Below, piece by piece: positions 1 to 6,880 of a stretch of DNA of 49,666 bases (within the stretch, counting starts at the first letter, position 1; every line of letters starts with the position of its first letter). Where the stretch lies: positions 1 to 49,666 of the forward strand of contig JASJCJ010000016.1 in the NCBI GenBank assembly GCA_030066045.1, read 5' to 3'. This stretch comes from Calothrix sp. MO_167.B12. Lineage in GTDB: Bacteria; Cyanobacteriota; Cyanobacteriia; Cyanobacteriales; Nostocaceae. The notes beneath the pieces were generated by a model. The model did no database searches, had not been told where the DNA came from, and saw only the letters and a program-made list of their open reading frames with translations. The translations under genes were made by a program, and so were the position numbers.

Positions 1-120
1 CAGGAACAGGGATGTACGATTTTGTTAGTCACCCACGATAACCGCATCCTGGACATAGCCGATCGCATTTTACACATGGAAGATGGCTGTTTGGCTAGGG
101 ATACGGCACTGCGGAGTTAA
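1..120 (+). CDS. ABC transporter ATP-binding protein, C-terminal end (DevA-like), partial
   Basis: The window opens inside a reading frame that runs from base 1 to a TAA at 118-120, giving the last 39 residues of a protein. They contain ILLVTHDNRILDIADRI followed by HMEDG. This is the end of an ABC ATPase nucleotide-binding domain: a hydrophobic strand, the switch histidine in VTHD, then the closing strand. The spacing and the HMEDG ending are typical of the DevA ATPases of cyanobacterial DevBCA exporters, which in heterocyst formers move envelope glycolipids. Walker A, the signature motif and Walker B lie off the window, so the subfamily is an inference; a LolD/MacB-type ATPase is the alternative. 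The gene ends about 190 bp before hupW with a repeat array between them, so co-transcription is doubtful. Confidence 0.8.
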   Translation, partial: QEQGCTILLVTHDNRILDIADRILHMEDGCLARDTALRS

Positions 121-165
121 AAGAATGAAGAATGTAGAATGTAGAATTATATGATTTTACAGTTT

Positions 166-253
166 CCTTCACTCCTTCCCTCCTTCACTCCTTCCCTCCT
201 TCAATCCTTCCCTCCTTACCTCCTTCACTCCTTCCCTCCTTGACTCCTTGACT
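166..253. repeat. Octamer tandem array, about 11 units of CCTTNNCT
   Basis: Eleven consecutive 8-base units of the form CCTTNNCT (mostly CCTTCACT and CCTTCCCT) run without interruption. The plus strand here is almost pure pyrimidine. It is an STRR-like low-complexity array of the kind scattered through Nostocales genomes. A reverse-complement relative (four units) lies at 6771-6802 next to the same hairpin. Confidence 0.9.
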
Positions 254-255
254 CC

Positions 256-274
256 GGGCGGGGAAACCCCGCCC
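256..274. repeat. GC-rich hairpin module (8-bp stem, 3-base loop)
   Basis: A perfect inverted repeat: GGGCGGGG, AAA, CCCCGCCC. It directly follows the octamer array and precedes hupW. The reverse complement of the same module is at 6752-6770, again beside octamers. It is not followed by a T run, so a rho-independent terminator is unlikely. It is best seen as part of a dispersed repeat. Confidence 0.85.
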
Positions 275-307
275 CTACTCCTTCCCTCTTTATTACCAAA
301 AAGTTCC

Positions 308-775
308 ATGCTCACCATTATTGGTTGCGGTAATCTCAACCGCAGTGACGACGCAGTAGGGGTAATAGTAGCCCAACAACTGCAAAAATACCTCGCTCAA
401 AAACCCCATCCCCATGTCCGAGTTTACGATTGCGGCACGGCGGGAATGGAAGTCATGTTTCAAGCCAGAGGCAGTACAAAGTTAATAATTGTTGATGCTA
501 GCGTGACAGGTTCCGATGCAGGTGCTATATTTAAAGTCCCAGGAGAGGAATTAGAAGCACTGCCGGAACCCAGTTATAACTTGCATGATTTTCGTTGGGA
601 TAATGCTTTAGCCGCTGGTAGGCAAATCTTTAAAGATGAGTTTCCCCAAGATGTAACAGTTTACCTAATTGAAGCGGCAAATCTTGGTTTCGGACTGGAA
701 TTAACTCCTGCGGTAAGAGATGCAGCTGATTCGGTTGTTGCAGAAATAACCAGTATTATCCAACAAAATATTTAG
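308..775 (+). CDS. hupW: Hydrogenase maturation protease (HupW-like, peptidase M52 family)
   Basis: A protein of 155 residues beginning MLTIIGCGNLNRSDDAVG. This is the N-terminal glycine-rich and acidic signature of [NiFe]-hydrogenase maturation endopeptidases, which cut the C-terminal tail of the large subunit once nickel is in place. A second acidic position is in LIIVDAS near residue 62, and a histidine in YNLHDFRWD near residue 98 fits the third metal ligand. The length matches the family. An upstream in-frame ATG at 248 lies inside the octamer repeat, so the start at 308, where the conserved motif begins, was chosen. HupW serves the uptake hydrogenase HupSL in Nostocales. No hydrogenase structural gene is visible here. 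The closest alternative is HoxW, the bidirectional-enzyme protease. Confidence 0.85.
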   Translation: MLTIIGCGNLNRSDDAVGVIVAQQLQKYLAQKPHPHVRVYDCGTAGMEVMFQARGSTKLIIVDASVTGSDAGAIFKVPGEELEALPEPSYNLHDFRWDNALAAGRQIFKDEFPQDVTVYLIEAANLGFGLELTPAVRDAADSVVAEITSIIQQNI

Positions 776-810
776 ATTTGTTAACCGTTAACTGATAACT
801 GATAACTTCT

Positions 811-1206
811 CTACGCCATGTCTCTGTATACTGAAATTTCATCCACCCTCATTTCAAAAGGCATTCCTTGACTATCTGGGGGACAAACGCGGATTTTCGC
901 GCCACTGTAAAACTTATTCAACCATGCCGCCATAGGCACAATTTTTTGTAATATCCGCCAGTTAGTAACTTGATCTGGGCATTCAATTACCAAGGTCATG
1001 GTATTAGCCTTAGTTGTAAAATACCACCGACATACAGATAATAAATCTTGGATGCGGCGATCGCAAGCATTATAAAAGTATTTACTTATGGAATGCTCTA
1101 GTTGCTGACGGAGAATAATATCGGCGGATGTCAGTTGCATGGGGTGTAGATCCTCTTTTGGATCTTCATATCCATCTTCGTTAAAGAAATAGTACTTCCT
1201 TGTCAT
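811..1206 (-). CDS. Conserved hypothetical protein, 131 aa
   Basis: A soluble, mixed-charge protein of 131 residues with no signal peptide, membrane span or motif I recognise. It has aromatic-rich segments (KYYFFNEDGYEDP at the start, YFYNACDRR and CRWYFTTKAN in the middle) and looks like a small alpha/beta fold. It starts 21 bases after the SagB-like gene ends and is read in the same direction, so it is probably the last gene of an operon with the ankyrin protein and the SagB-type enzyme. Its 3' end converges on hupW, 35 bases away. No function is assigned. Confidence 0.6.
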   Translation of the reverse strand: MTRKYYFFNEDGYEDPKEDLHPMQLTSADIILRQQLEHSISKYFYNACDRRIQDLLSVCRWYFTTKANTMTLVIECPDQVTNWRILQKIVPMAAWLNKFYSGAKIRVCPPDSQGMPFEMRVDEISVYRDMA

Positions 1207-1227
1207 TATTCTCGAACATCTCCTTAA

Positions 1228-2514
1228 TTATTTACCAATGACAATTGCATAGAGTACATCTTTATCTGTTCCTAAAAATTCCTGGGTTTCATCGTCATAG
1301 AAGGCTCCAATGCCACTACAACCAATACCAAGATAATTACTGATGAGATATACTCTGTGTCCGATGAAACCAGCGATTTGCATGGCAGTTTGGTAATTTT
1401 GATACGCGGATACCAAAAATAACGTTACTGCACTGTCTCTAGCGATCGCTTGATTTACACACAAGTAACCTATTTTGTCACAAAAATCACCTTCTTTAAT
1501 CAATCTGCTTCCTTTATATAAACCAGTTGCCATATCGTCAATACGATGGATGACAGAAAAAATTTCTATCTCCTCAAAATGCTCTGTTGGTACAGGTTGT
1601 TGAGCTGACTGTAAGATACGTAGATAATCTACTTGTGATATTGGCTGTTTGTGAAAACGTCTAATTGAGCGCCTTCTCCAAATTGCTTGAAAAAACCTTT
1701 CCTGCTCTAAGTCATATACAGGAAACTCTAGTTCTTGGTGTGCACTTGGTTGTACAGCGGTAACTTGATAAGCATCTTCAATGAATTGATTAGCTTCAAA
1801 ATAATCAGTGCCGCATACAAAAGGAACTTTCAGCCTTAGGGATCTGATTTGCTTGTCTTGAAACTCTCCAGCAATCGCACAAGCAGTAACAAACTCTTTA
1901 TTCTCAAAGCCTAAATCGGAGTTGAGAGCGAGTTTATCAAAATCAAAAATTAATTGTACCTTGCGGTTGTGAAAATATGCAGAAGCAGCAATGGCACCAA
2001 GATGATGTCCGCTATCTAAACAGCAATAGCGCCAACTTCTATTTTGATATTTCCAACTAGACCTATAATAAACACAACTAATTAAAAAAATGAATCCATT
2101 TATACATTTACCGGGTGTAATATAATTTTCTAAACCATCATCAATTAATTCGTAAATTAGTGATAGAGAATTATTTGCAATTTCTAAATGGTAAATACCA
2201 TCAATGATGTTCTCTATTCCCCTAATCTGTACATAAATTTCTGTGGGATACAGACCACCAGCAGATGGGTTGACTCGCAATTGATAGGGAGTATTTTGAT
2301 AATTTTTCTCACAGGTAATAGTACTCGTCAACCAAATAAATTTGTGAATTGAATTATTTATATCTAGATTTAGTCGGCGATAAAAATGGGGATAAAACTT
2401 AAATGATGATGGTTGGGTAGATGGATCAACATAATTAGGGTTAACCAGAACTGAATGGTAGGAATGCTTAGTTCCATCATGATCACTTTTACCTATTGCC
2501 TGCTTTGGTCGCAT
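1228..2514 (-). CDS. SagB/ThcOx-type dehydrogenase with two nitroreductase-like domains
   Basis: A 428-residue protein with two FMN-dependent nitroreductase-like halves. The first carries RVNPSAGGLYPTEIYVQI at about residues 80-97, the hallmark of SagB-type peptide dehydrogenases. The second, from about residue 275, has RRRSIRRFHKQPIS and near its end GIGCSGIGAFYDDE, typical of nitroreductase flavin binding. In known systems SagB/ThcOx enzymes oxidise azolines in YcaO-made peptides. Stand-alone double-domain forms in cyanobacteria have no settled substrate. No YcaO gene or precursor peptide is seen nearby. The start ATG lies inside the end of the upstream ankyrin gene (26-base overlap) with no clear ribosome site, which suggests translational coupling. 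The 131-residue gene follows at once. Confidence 0.8.
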   Translation of the reverse strand: MRPKQAIGKSDHDGTKHSYHSVLVNPNYVDPSTQPSSFKFYPHFYRRLNLDINNSIHKFIWLTSTITCEKNYQNTPYQLRVNPSAGGLYPTEIYVQIRGIENIIDGIYHLEIANNSLSLIYELIDDGLENYITPGKCINGFIFLISCVYYRSSWKYQNRSWRYCCLDSGHHLGAIAASAYFHNRKVQLIFDFDKLALNSDLGFENKEFVTACAIAGEFQDKQIRSLRLKVPFVCGTDYFEANQFIEDAYQVTAVQPSAHQELEFPVYDLEQERFFQAIWRRRSIRRFHKQPISQVDYLRILQSAQQPVPTEHFEEIEIFSVIHRIDDMATGLYKGSRLIKEGDFCDKIGYLCVNQAIARDSAVTLFLVSAYQNYQTAMQIAGFIGHRVYLISNYLGIGCSGIGAFYDDETQEFLGTDKDVLYAIVIGK

Positions 2515-2965
2515 TTTTAAGTATTGTTAAAGCTTGGATATTACTGGCAAAATCTATGGCTTTGAAATCATCCAAATTTTTTAAATCTAGGTTCGGGTTA
2601 TGTTTTAAGAGGACTTTTAAAACATCTACCTTACCTGCTGAAGCTGCATACATTAAGACAGTTGCCCCATTATCATTTTGGTTATTGATATCAATATGTG
2701 CTGCTAGCAACAAATTAATTAAATCATAATGATTGCCGAAACAAGCGAACCACAAGGCATTATTACTATCATTATTCGTCGCATTCACATCGGCACCCAC
2801 ATCAATTAGTTCTTTAACTACAGCAAAAATTCCTACTTTAGTAGCTTTCATTAAAGCTGTATCACCATTCTCACCAGGCTGGTTTAAATCTTGGGGGTTA
2901 TAACCTTGTTGAACTAACCATTCTCTAGTTTCTACAGTTAAATTCGATGGTATTTCTGAGTTCAT
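2489..2965 (-). CDS. Ankyrin repeat protein
   Basis: A protein of 158 residues made almost wholly of ankyrin repeats. Typical units are GDTALMKATKVGIFAVVKEL, NALWFACFGNHYDLINLLL and GATVLMYAASAGKVDVLKVL, with loop motifs GADVNATN and HIDINNQN. That is about four helix-loop-helix repeats, a protein-binding scaffold with no catalytic domain. The frame is open 30 codons further upstream, but that part is repeat-derived sequence; MNSEIPSNLTV at 2965 is the likelier start. Its last 26 bases overlap the SagB-type gene in another frame. The two are therefore probably made together, and the ankyrin protein may be a partner of the oxidoreductase (inference). Confidence 0.85.
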   Translation of the reverse strand: MNSEIPSNLTVETREWLVQQGYNPQDLNQPGENGDTALMKATKVGIFAVVKELIDVGADVNATNNDSNNALWFACFGNHYDLINLLLAAHIDINNQNDNGATVLMYAASAGKVDVLKVLLKHNPNLDLKNLDDFKAIDFASNIQALTILKNATKAGNR

Positions 2966-3100
2966 AATTATCCTATATAGAAATCCGGTTTGATTTGTAA
3001 AATTACTCGTGATGCTAGGGAACAGGGAACAGGGAAAATAAAGTGTAAACCACATCTACTTTGAAACCCATAGTTTTTACTTACGAATATTCAATCGGTT

Positions 3101-3348
3101 GAGGTGGGCACGGCATCAGTCAGCTTACTTCACATCTTGCACCACATGATTATTGCGAAAATTATCGTCTGTAAACCTTATTATTTCGTAACCCACCTAT
3201 TGCCCACCTTACGCTTATTGAGAAGGTACAAGATATGTGTCAGCTTACAACCTATAGAAGAATATTGTAGATGCCGTGCCCCTACAGGATAATTGATTTT
3301 TTGGTATTCCCTTTGAACGGAAAACTCTAGTTCTCAAGATGGATGAGG
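3101..3348. repeat. Dispersed element C, copy 1, interrupted by element A
   Basis: The outer element has a 12-bp perfect inverted repeat, GGGCACGGCATC at 3106-3117 and GATGCCGTGCCC at 3270-3281, followed by a conserved tail ending near TCTCAAGATGGATGAGG. An uninterrupted copy is at 46311-46443. The present copy differs by an extra segment of about 120 bp at 3121-3240, which is element A plus one copy of an 8-bp direct repeat. A 62-codon open frame over this region is repeat sequence, not a gene. Confidence 0.85.
3129..3240. mobile_element. MITE-like element A, copy 1 (112 bp)
   Basis: The ends are near-inverted repeats: CACATCTTGCACC on the left and GGTACAAGATATGTG on the right. It is flanked by exact 8-bp direct repeats CAGCTTAC (3121-3128 and 3241-3248). 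The same spot in the intact outer element at 46.3 kb reads TAGCTTACAACC with no insert. No coding capacity. Other copies are at 7758-7869 and 31439-31549. Confidence 0.85.
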
Positions 3349-3350
3349 TT

Positions 3351-3454
3351 TAAGTAGGTAGGCGCAATTAAATATAAGATAAAACCTCACCCTCAATCCC
3401 TCTCCTTATTAAGGAGAGGGAAGCAATGTATATTTAATTTTATCCACTTACTTA
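3351..3454. mobile_element. MITE-like element B, copy 1
   Basis: The left end is TAAGTAGGTAGGCGCAATTA and the right end reads ATTTAATTTTATCCACTTAC, imperfect inverted repeats. The inside carries AAAACCTCACC and a short hairpin CTCTCCTTATTAAGGAGAG. Related copies are at 5900-5985, 8696-8939 and 23884-23969. Non-coding. Confidence 0.7.
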
Positions 3455-3506
3455 CTGAGACTTACTGAGATTTTTAAGCTTTTTACAGACTTTTGTGAAT
3501 TTAGGC

Positions 3507-3606
3507 GTAGGTTTGGTTGAGTCACAAAATCCAACAACCAAAAACCCTGGTATTGTTGGATTTCACTCCGTACCAATTCGTGGAAGCAAGCTACAACCCA
3601 ACCTAC
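3507..3606. repeat. Inverted-repeat element E, copy 1 (GTAGGTTGGGTT family)
   Basis: The left end is GTAGGTTTGGTT and the right end is AACCCAACCTAC, the inverse with one mismatch. The interior holds another CCAACA/TGTTGG pair. Similar elements are at 31796-31899 and, partly, near 49282-49340. This is a very common dispersed repeat type in Nostocales. Non-coding. Confidence 0.7.
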
Positions 3607-3640
3607 ATTTATTTTTCTCTCTCCAGAATGACAAAAGAAG

Positions 3641-3781
3641 GCTATATAGCGCTACGCGCAAGTAATAAGTAATAAGGAATAAGTAATAAGGAATAAGTAA
3701 TAAGTGATAAGTAATAAATTTACTGTTCATAGGTTTGGTGCACTCAAAAATGTCCGCACCCTGATTACGTAGTGCTATATA
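3641..3781. repeat. Inverted-repeat element D, copy 1, with an internal heptamer/pentamer array
   Basis: The ends CTATATAGCGCTACGCGC and ACGTAGTGCTATATATACT are imperfect inverse copies. Between them lies an array of AGTAATA/AGGAATA-type units (about 3660-3717). A related element is at 29508-29611. Non-coding. Confidence 0.55.
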
Positions 3782-3806
3782 TACTCAAAAGTGGAATGGT
3801 TTTGTT

Positions 3807-4108
3807 TTATCTATACTCCTAGGAGTTTAAAACCCCATCCCCTACGGGTTGTTTGTTTTGTGTTGGGGTTTAAATCCCCATTACAAAACATAATTACGAA
3901 TTACGAATTACGAATTGTTTAAGCAGATACCCTTTTAGAGACGTAAAATTTTACGTCTCTACTTCTTTTCCGTAGATATTTATTCTTATCTATACTCCTA
4001 GGGGTTTAAAACCCCATCCCCTACGGGTTGTTGGTTTTGTGTTGGGGTTTAAATCCCCATTACAAAACGTAATTACGAATTACGAATTACGAATTACGAA
4101 TTGTTTAA
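3807..4108. repeat. Direct repeat pair (about 116 and 123 bp) around a 24-bp palindrome
   Basis: The two copies, 3807-3922 and 3986-4108, are nearly identical. Each has GGGGTTTAAAACCCC-type and GGGGTTTAAATCCCC palindromes followed by TACGAAT-type heptamers. The second copy is longer by exactly one heptamer. The spacer holds a perfect 24-bp palindrome at 3937-3960 (AGAGACGTAAAA and its inverse). The pair lies just downstream of the CBS-CP12 gene stop and could act as its terminator, but the structure is mainly a dispersed repeat. Confidence 0.85.
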
Positions 4109-4182
4109 AGATAATGGTGGGTATTACCCACCATCAATCCACAGAATCCTACTTACACAATTGAATGATTAGTAGTTACAAC

Positions 4183-4800
4183 TTAATATGATGCTGCATG
4201 GGGCCTAAAGGTGCTTAAACGCTGTCCCTCTTCATCATGTGGCTCTCTTACCTGTACGGTTGGCATTGCTGCTCCATAGAAACCTAATTCAGCTTCAATT
4301 TCATCTACTAAATTCCAAGCTTCCTGTGCATCTTGAGATTGAGTACCATAAGTGGCAGAAACCGCACGAGCATTGGAGATAGCTCTTTGGAGTTCTTGGT
4401 GTAGGAAAGTAACTTTGGGAGATTCGATAAATTCACCCTTCAAGATAATATCAGTGACGGAAATGATACCTAACAATTCACCTTGAATGACTGGTGCGCG
4501 CCAAATACCCGTATTAGCAAATAAACGTGCTACATATTCTATTTCTAAATCGGGATTAACCACAATACAAGGCTTGGTCATTACTTCGTAGACACGCACT
4601 TTTTTGGGATCTTTACCACAAGCAACTACCTTAGCTGCAATATCAGTTTCGGTGATAATACCGTAAGCATCTCCTGGCATACGAGGTTCTACAATCAAGC
4701 ACCGTAATTCTTTCAGTCTCATTAGTCTGACTGCATCTGTGATAGTAGCTGAAGCACGAATAGTAGCTACATTTTGAGTCATGACTTGCTTAGCTTTCAT
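4183..4800 (-). CDS. CBS-CP12 fusion protein
   Basis: A 205-residue protein. Residues 1-125 form a CBS domain pair (VMTQNVATIRASATITDAVR with YGIITETDIA, then VMTKPCIVVNPDLEIEYVAR with LLGIISVTDIIL), which normally binds adenine nucleotides. Residues 130-180 match the CP12 core, with the AWNLVDEIEAE helix corresponding to the family AWDxVEEL motif. CP12 proteins tie phosphoribulokinase and GAPDH together. CBS-CP12 fusions are known in cyanobacteria, and a Microcystis member is reported to be hexameric and AMP-responsive. Neither of the CP12 cysteine pairs is present here, so disulphide control of this domain is unlikely. The start has a good ribosome site (AAGGAG, 9 bases upstream). It appears monocistronic. 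Confidence 0.9.
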   Translation of the reverse strand: MKAKQVMTQNVATIRASATITDAVRLMRLKELRCLIVEPRMPGDAYGIITETDIAAKVVACGKDPKKVRVYEVMTKPCIVVNPDLEIEYVARLFANTGIWRAPVIQGELLGIISVTDIILKGEFIESPKVTFLHQELQRAISNARAVSATYGTQSQDAQEAWNLVDEIEAELGFYGAAMPTVQVREPHDEEGQRLSTFRPHAASY

Positions 4801-5899
4801 AATTTATGCTCCTTATCCTTTTGCCAGAGAATTGATTCCAAACGGCTGCAATTATTGCTGATTTCTTCCCTACTCTCGGCGATATTTATGAGATATTTCT
4901 GTTATCAAATCCAAGGATTATATTTCAGAAATAATACCGTTTTTCGGGATAAGGTTTACGCATTTCCCAAATATAATTTTGAAGATTAATTTAGTTAATG
5001 TAACTGGAATATCTCCTCAAAATTATCTGCTATCTTTTGTAGGCTTTTGAAAACAAATTCAACCTACATTTATATATTAACTGGATTATTTTTTTGCACA
5101 AGGGAGTATTTATAAAACTTTGCAGAAGAATCGAATCATAAAGATTAAAAAACACTAAAAAAATATTTTTTTGTGCTTACGTGATATAAAAATGAATTGA
5201 CATATAAGCAATTTTTAGTTACCAGGTTATATTTTGATAAATGAGTTAATTTTTCAATAACTCTTTTGGTTTTGAGAAGATGTTGAGTTCGTTCTGAAGC
5301 TTTCTAATTATTGTTCACAAGCATTACCAATATAATTGGCGATATTTCTCTCTGATAAACTGTTCTCTAATTGGAGAGAAAAATTGTATATATTACTGGG
5401 GAAACCCTGTATAATGGCTGAACACAAGTAGTTATACTTGATTAATCATTTCCAATAAAATCTGAAGGCAGAGAATGAAATATCCTCAAGCTTGTCTGGG
5501 AGCTATTGCACAATGCCAACTCTAAAAATATGATTAGCGATCGCAACTCAAAAAAATGCTGATAAAATCAATTCCATAGATAAATCTGGGACTTGTCATA
5601 TTGAGGAATTAATATGCAAAATCTTGTCAAGAATCAAACATAATTCAGATATATAACAGTCTTCAATCATCAGCTACGCTAAGGTCAAGAATAATAGCTC
5701 TAACTGAGAGTAGGTGCCCAAAAGACAACTTTAATATGAAGGTGATATCTCAATACATTACTTCTTATCAATTAACTAGGGCTGAGCTATAAATCTTTGA
5801 GCCTGTAATTACTAAATTGTAAATCCCAAATAATTTATGATTGAATTAATATTTTAAGAATTTTTTGTTGATAAATTTATGGTAATAAATTGTGAATGT
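4801..5899. other. Gene-free AT-rich spacer
   Basis: About 1.1 kb with no open frame that looks coding and no RNA gene that I can recognise. The part next to 4801 must hold the CBS-CP12 promoter. The rest is AT-rich and, unlike other spacers here, nearly free of repeat elements until 5900. A 16-codon frame at 5475-5525 was considered and not supported. Confidence 0.5.
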
Positions 5900-5985
5900 T
5901 AAGTAACTGAGTCAAATTAAATATAAAACCTCACCGGCTCTTTGCCGTCAGGCAGAGTGAGGTAAGCGTCTTATATTTAATTACA
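5900..5985. mobile_element. MITE-like element B, copy 2
   Basis: It begins TAAGTAACTGAGTCAAATTA with AAAACCTCAC inside, and ends GTGAGGTAAGCGTC followed by TTATATTTAATTA, so the inner parts of the ends are inverse copies. The outermost part of the right end is missing. It lies about 40 bases before the dehydrogenase start and could affect its transcription. Confidence 0.6.
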
Positions 5986-6022
5986 GTATCTTCAGAATTG
6001 AGTGTTCAGGAGTGTCAAAATC

Positions 6023-6718
6023 ATGAAAGGCAAGCAAGTTTTACTGACAGGTGGTACTGGTGGATTGGGTTTAGGTGTGACACCAGCTGTTCTTGCTTTG
6101 GGTGCAGAGGTGACAATCCCCTATATTAATCCTAGGGGAGTAGAAAGACTCAAAAGTTTTGTTTCACCTGCTGACTTGGCTCGAATTAGGTTTGTGGAAT
6201 CTAATCTGAATCAGGAAGCAGCAGTAGAAAAACTAGTGAATGATTTGCCACGGGTGGATGTATTGATTCATTTGGTGGGTGGTTTTGCTATGGGAGCAAC
6301 CCACGAATATAGTTTTGAGAACTGGAAGCGGGACTTTGATTTAAATTTGCATACAACTTTTTTAGTTTGTAAACATAGTTTACGGCGAATGCTAGATAAT
6401 GGTTATGGGCGGATTGTGACAGTGAGTTCTCGCGGTGCTGTGGAGCCTGGTGGACAACTCGCTGCATATTGTGCTTCTAAGGCTGGGGTTGTTGCCTTAA
6501 CAAAAGCGATCGCAAATGAAACAAAAGGTACTAATATTACTGCTAATACTGTCCTTCCTAGTGTGATTGATACTCCCACTAACCGCAGTGCTATGGGAGC
6601 AGAGAATGCTGATACATGGGTAAAACCAGAATCCTTGGCACAGGTAATTTGCTTTTTAGCTTCTGAAGCCGCGAAGGATGTACGTGGCGCTGCTGTCCCC
6701 GTGTATGGAAGTATTTAG
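6023..6718 (+). CDS. Short-chain dehydrogenase/reductase (SDR)
   Basis: A 231-residue classical SDR. The N-terminal LLTGGTGGLGLGV is the Rossmann dinucleotide loop, VTVSSRGA holds the catalytic serine, and YCASKAG gives the Tyr-x-x-x-Lys pair. The loop region lacks the usual NNAG motif and has IHLVGGFAMG instead. The length suits a complete single-domain enzyme. The ATG at 6023 has AGGAG 10 bases before it, so it is preferred over an in-frame GTG at 6002. The substrate cannot be told; quinone, sugar or fatty-acid ketones are all possible. The stop codon runs straight into a heptamer array. The gene is alone, convergent with the next membrane protein gene. Confidence 0.88.
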   Translation: MKGKQVLLTGGTGGLGLGVTPAVLALGAEVTIPYINPRGVERLKSFVSPADLARIRFVESNLNQEAAVEKLVNDLPRVDVLIHLVGGFAMGATHEYSFENWKRDFDLNLHTTFLVCKHSLRRMLDNGYGRIVTVSSRGAVEPGGQLAAYCASKAGVVALTKAIANETKGTNITANTVLPSVIDTPTNRSAMGAENADTWVKPESLAQVICFLASEAAKDVRGAAVPVYGSI

Positions 6719-6854
6719 AGTTCGGAGTTCGGAGTTCGGAGTTCGGAGTAGGGGCGGGGTTTCCCCGCCCGGAGGGAAGGAGGGAAGGAGTGAAGGAGTG
6801 ATTAATTAAACTGTCAACCGTCAACCGTCAACCGTCAACCGTCAACCGTCAACC
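6718..6854. repeat. Compound short-repeat tract: GAGTTCG x4, hairpin, GGAGGGAA x4, GTCAACC x6
   Basis: Four perfect GAGTTCG heptamers (6718-6745) start at the last base of the dehydrogenase stop codon. Then come the hairpin GGGCGGGG-TTT-CCCCGCCC (6752-6770), four octamers GGAGGGAA/GGAGTGAA (6771-6802) and six perfect GTCAACC heptamers (6813-6854), followed by CAACTAA units. Hairpin plus octamers form the reverse complement of the module at 166-274. The hairpin may serve as a transcript end for the two convergent genes. Confidence 0.9.
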
Positions 6855-6880
6855 AACAACTAACAACTAACAACTATCAC

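Noticed and set aside
248-307. A 20-residue N-terminal extension of HupW
   Set aside because: It is encoded by the octamer and hairpin repeats; the conserved motif begins directly at the ATG at 308.
1228-2965. The SagB-ankyrin group considered as a full azole peptide (microcin or cyanobactin-like) cluster
   Set aside because: No YcaO cyclodehydratase, protease, exporter or precursor peptide could be found in the flanks.
2966-3055. A 30-codon N-terminal extension of the ankyrin protein
   Set aside because: The extension is unlike any ankyrin sequence and lies in low-complexity DNA (GGGAACAGGGAA repeats); the start at 2965 begins a normal protein.
3104-3292. A 62-codon open frame on the plus strand
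   Set aside because: It runs across the nested elements C and A; the corresponding frame is broken in the intact copy at 46.3 kb and the sequence is repeat DNA.
3660-3717. The AGTAATA-type array and other heptamer arrays considered as CRISPR repeats
   Set aside because: Units are 5-8 bases and directly adjacent; there are no spacers of constant length and no cas genes.
4774-4989. A 71-codon plus-strand frame overlapping the CBS-CP12 start
   Set aside because: It covers the opposite strand of the CBS-CP12 promoter and start, with no recognisable domain or ribosome site.
5475-5525. A 16-codon frame in the gene-free spacer (MKYPQACLGAIAQCQL) considered as a signalling peptide
   Set aside because: No RGSGR-type motif, no partner gene and no strong ribosome site; a frame this short is expected by chance.
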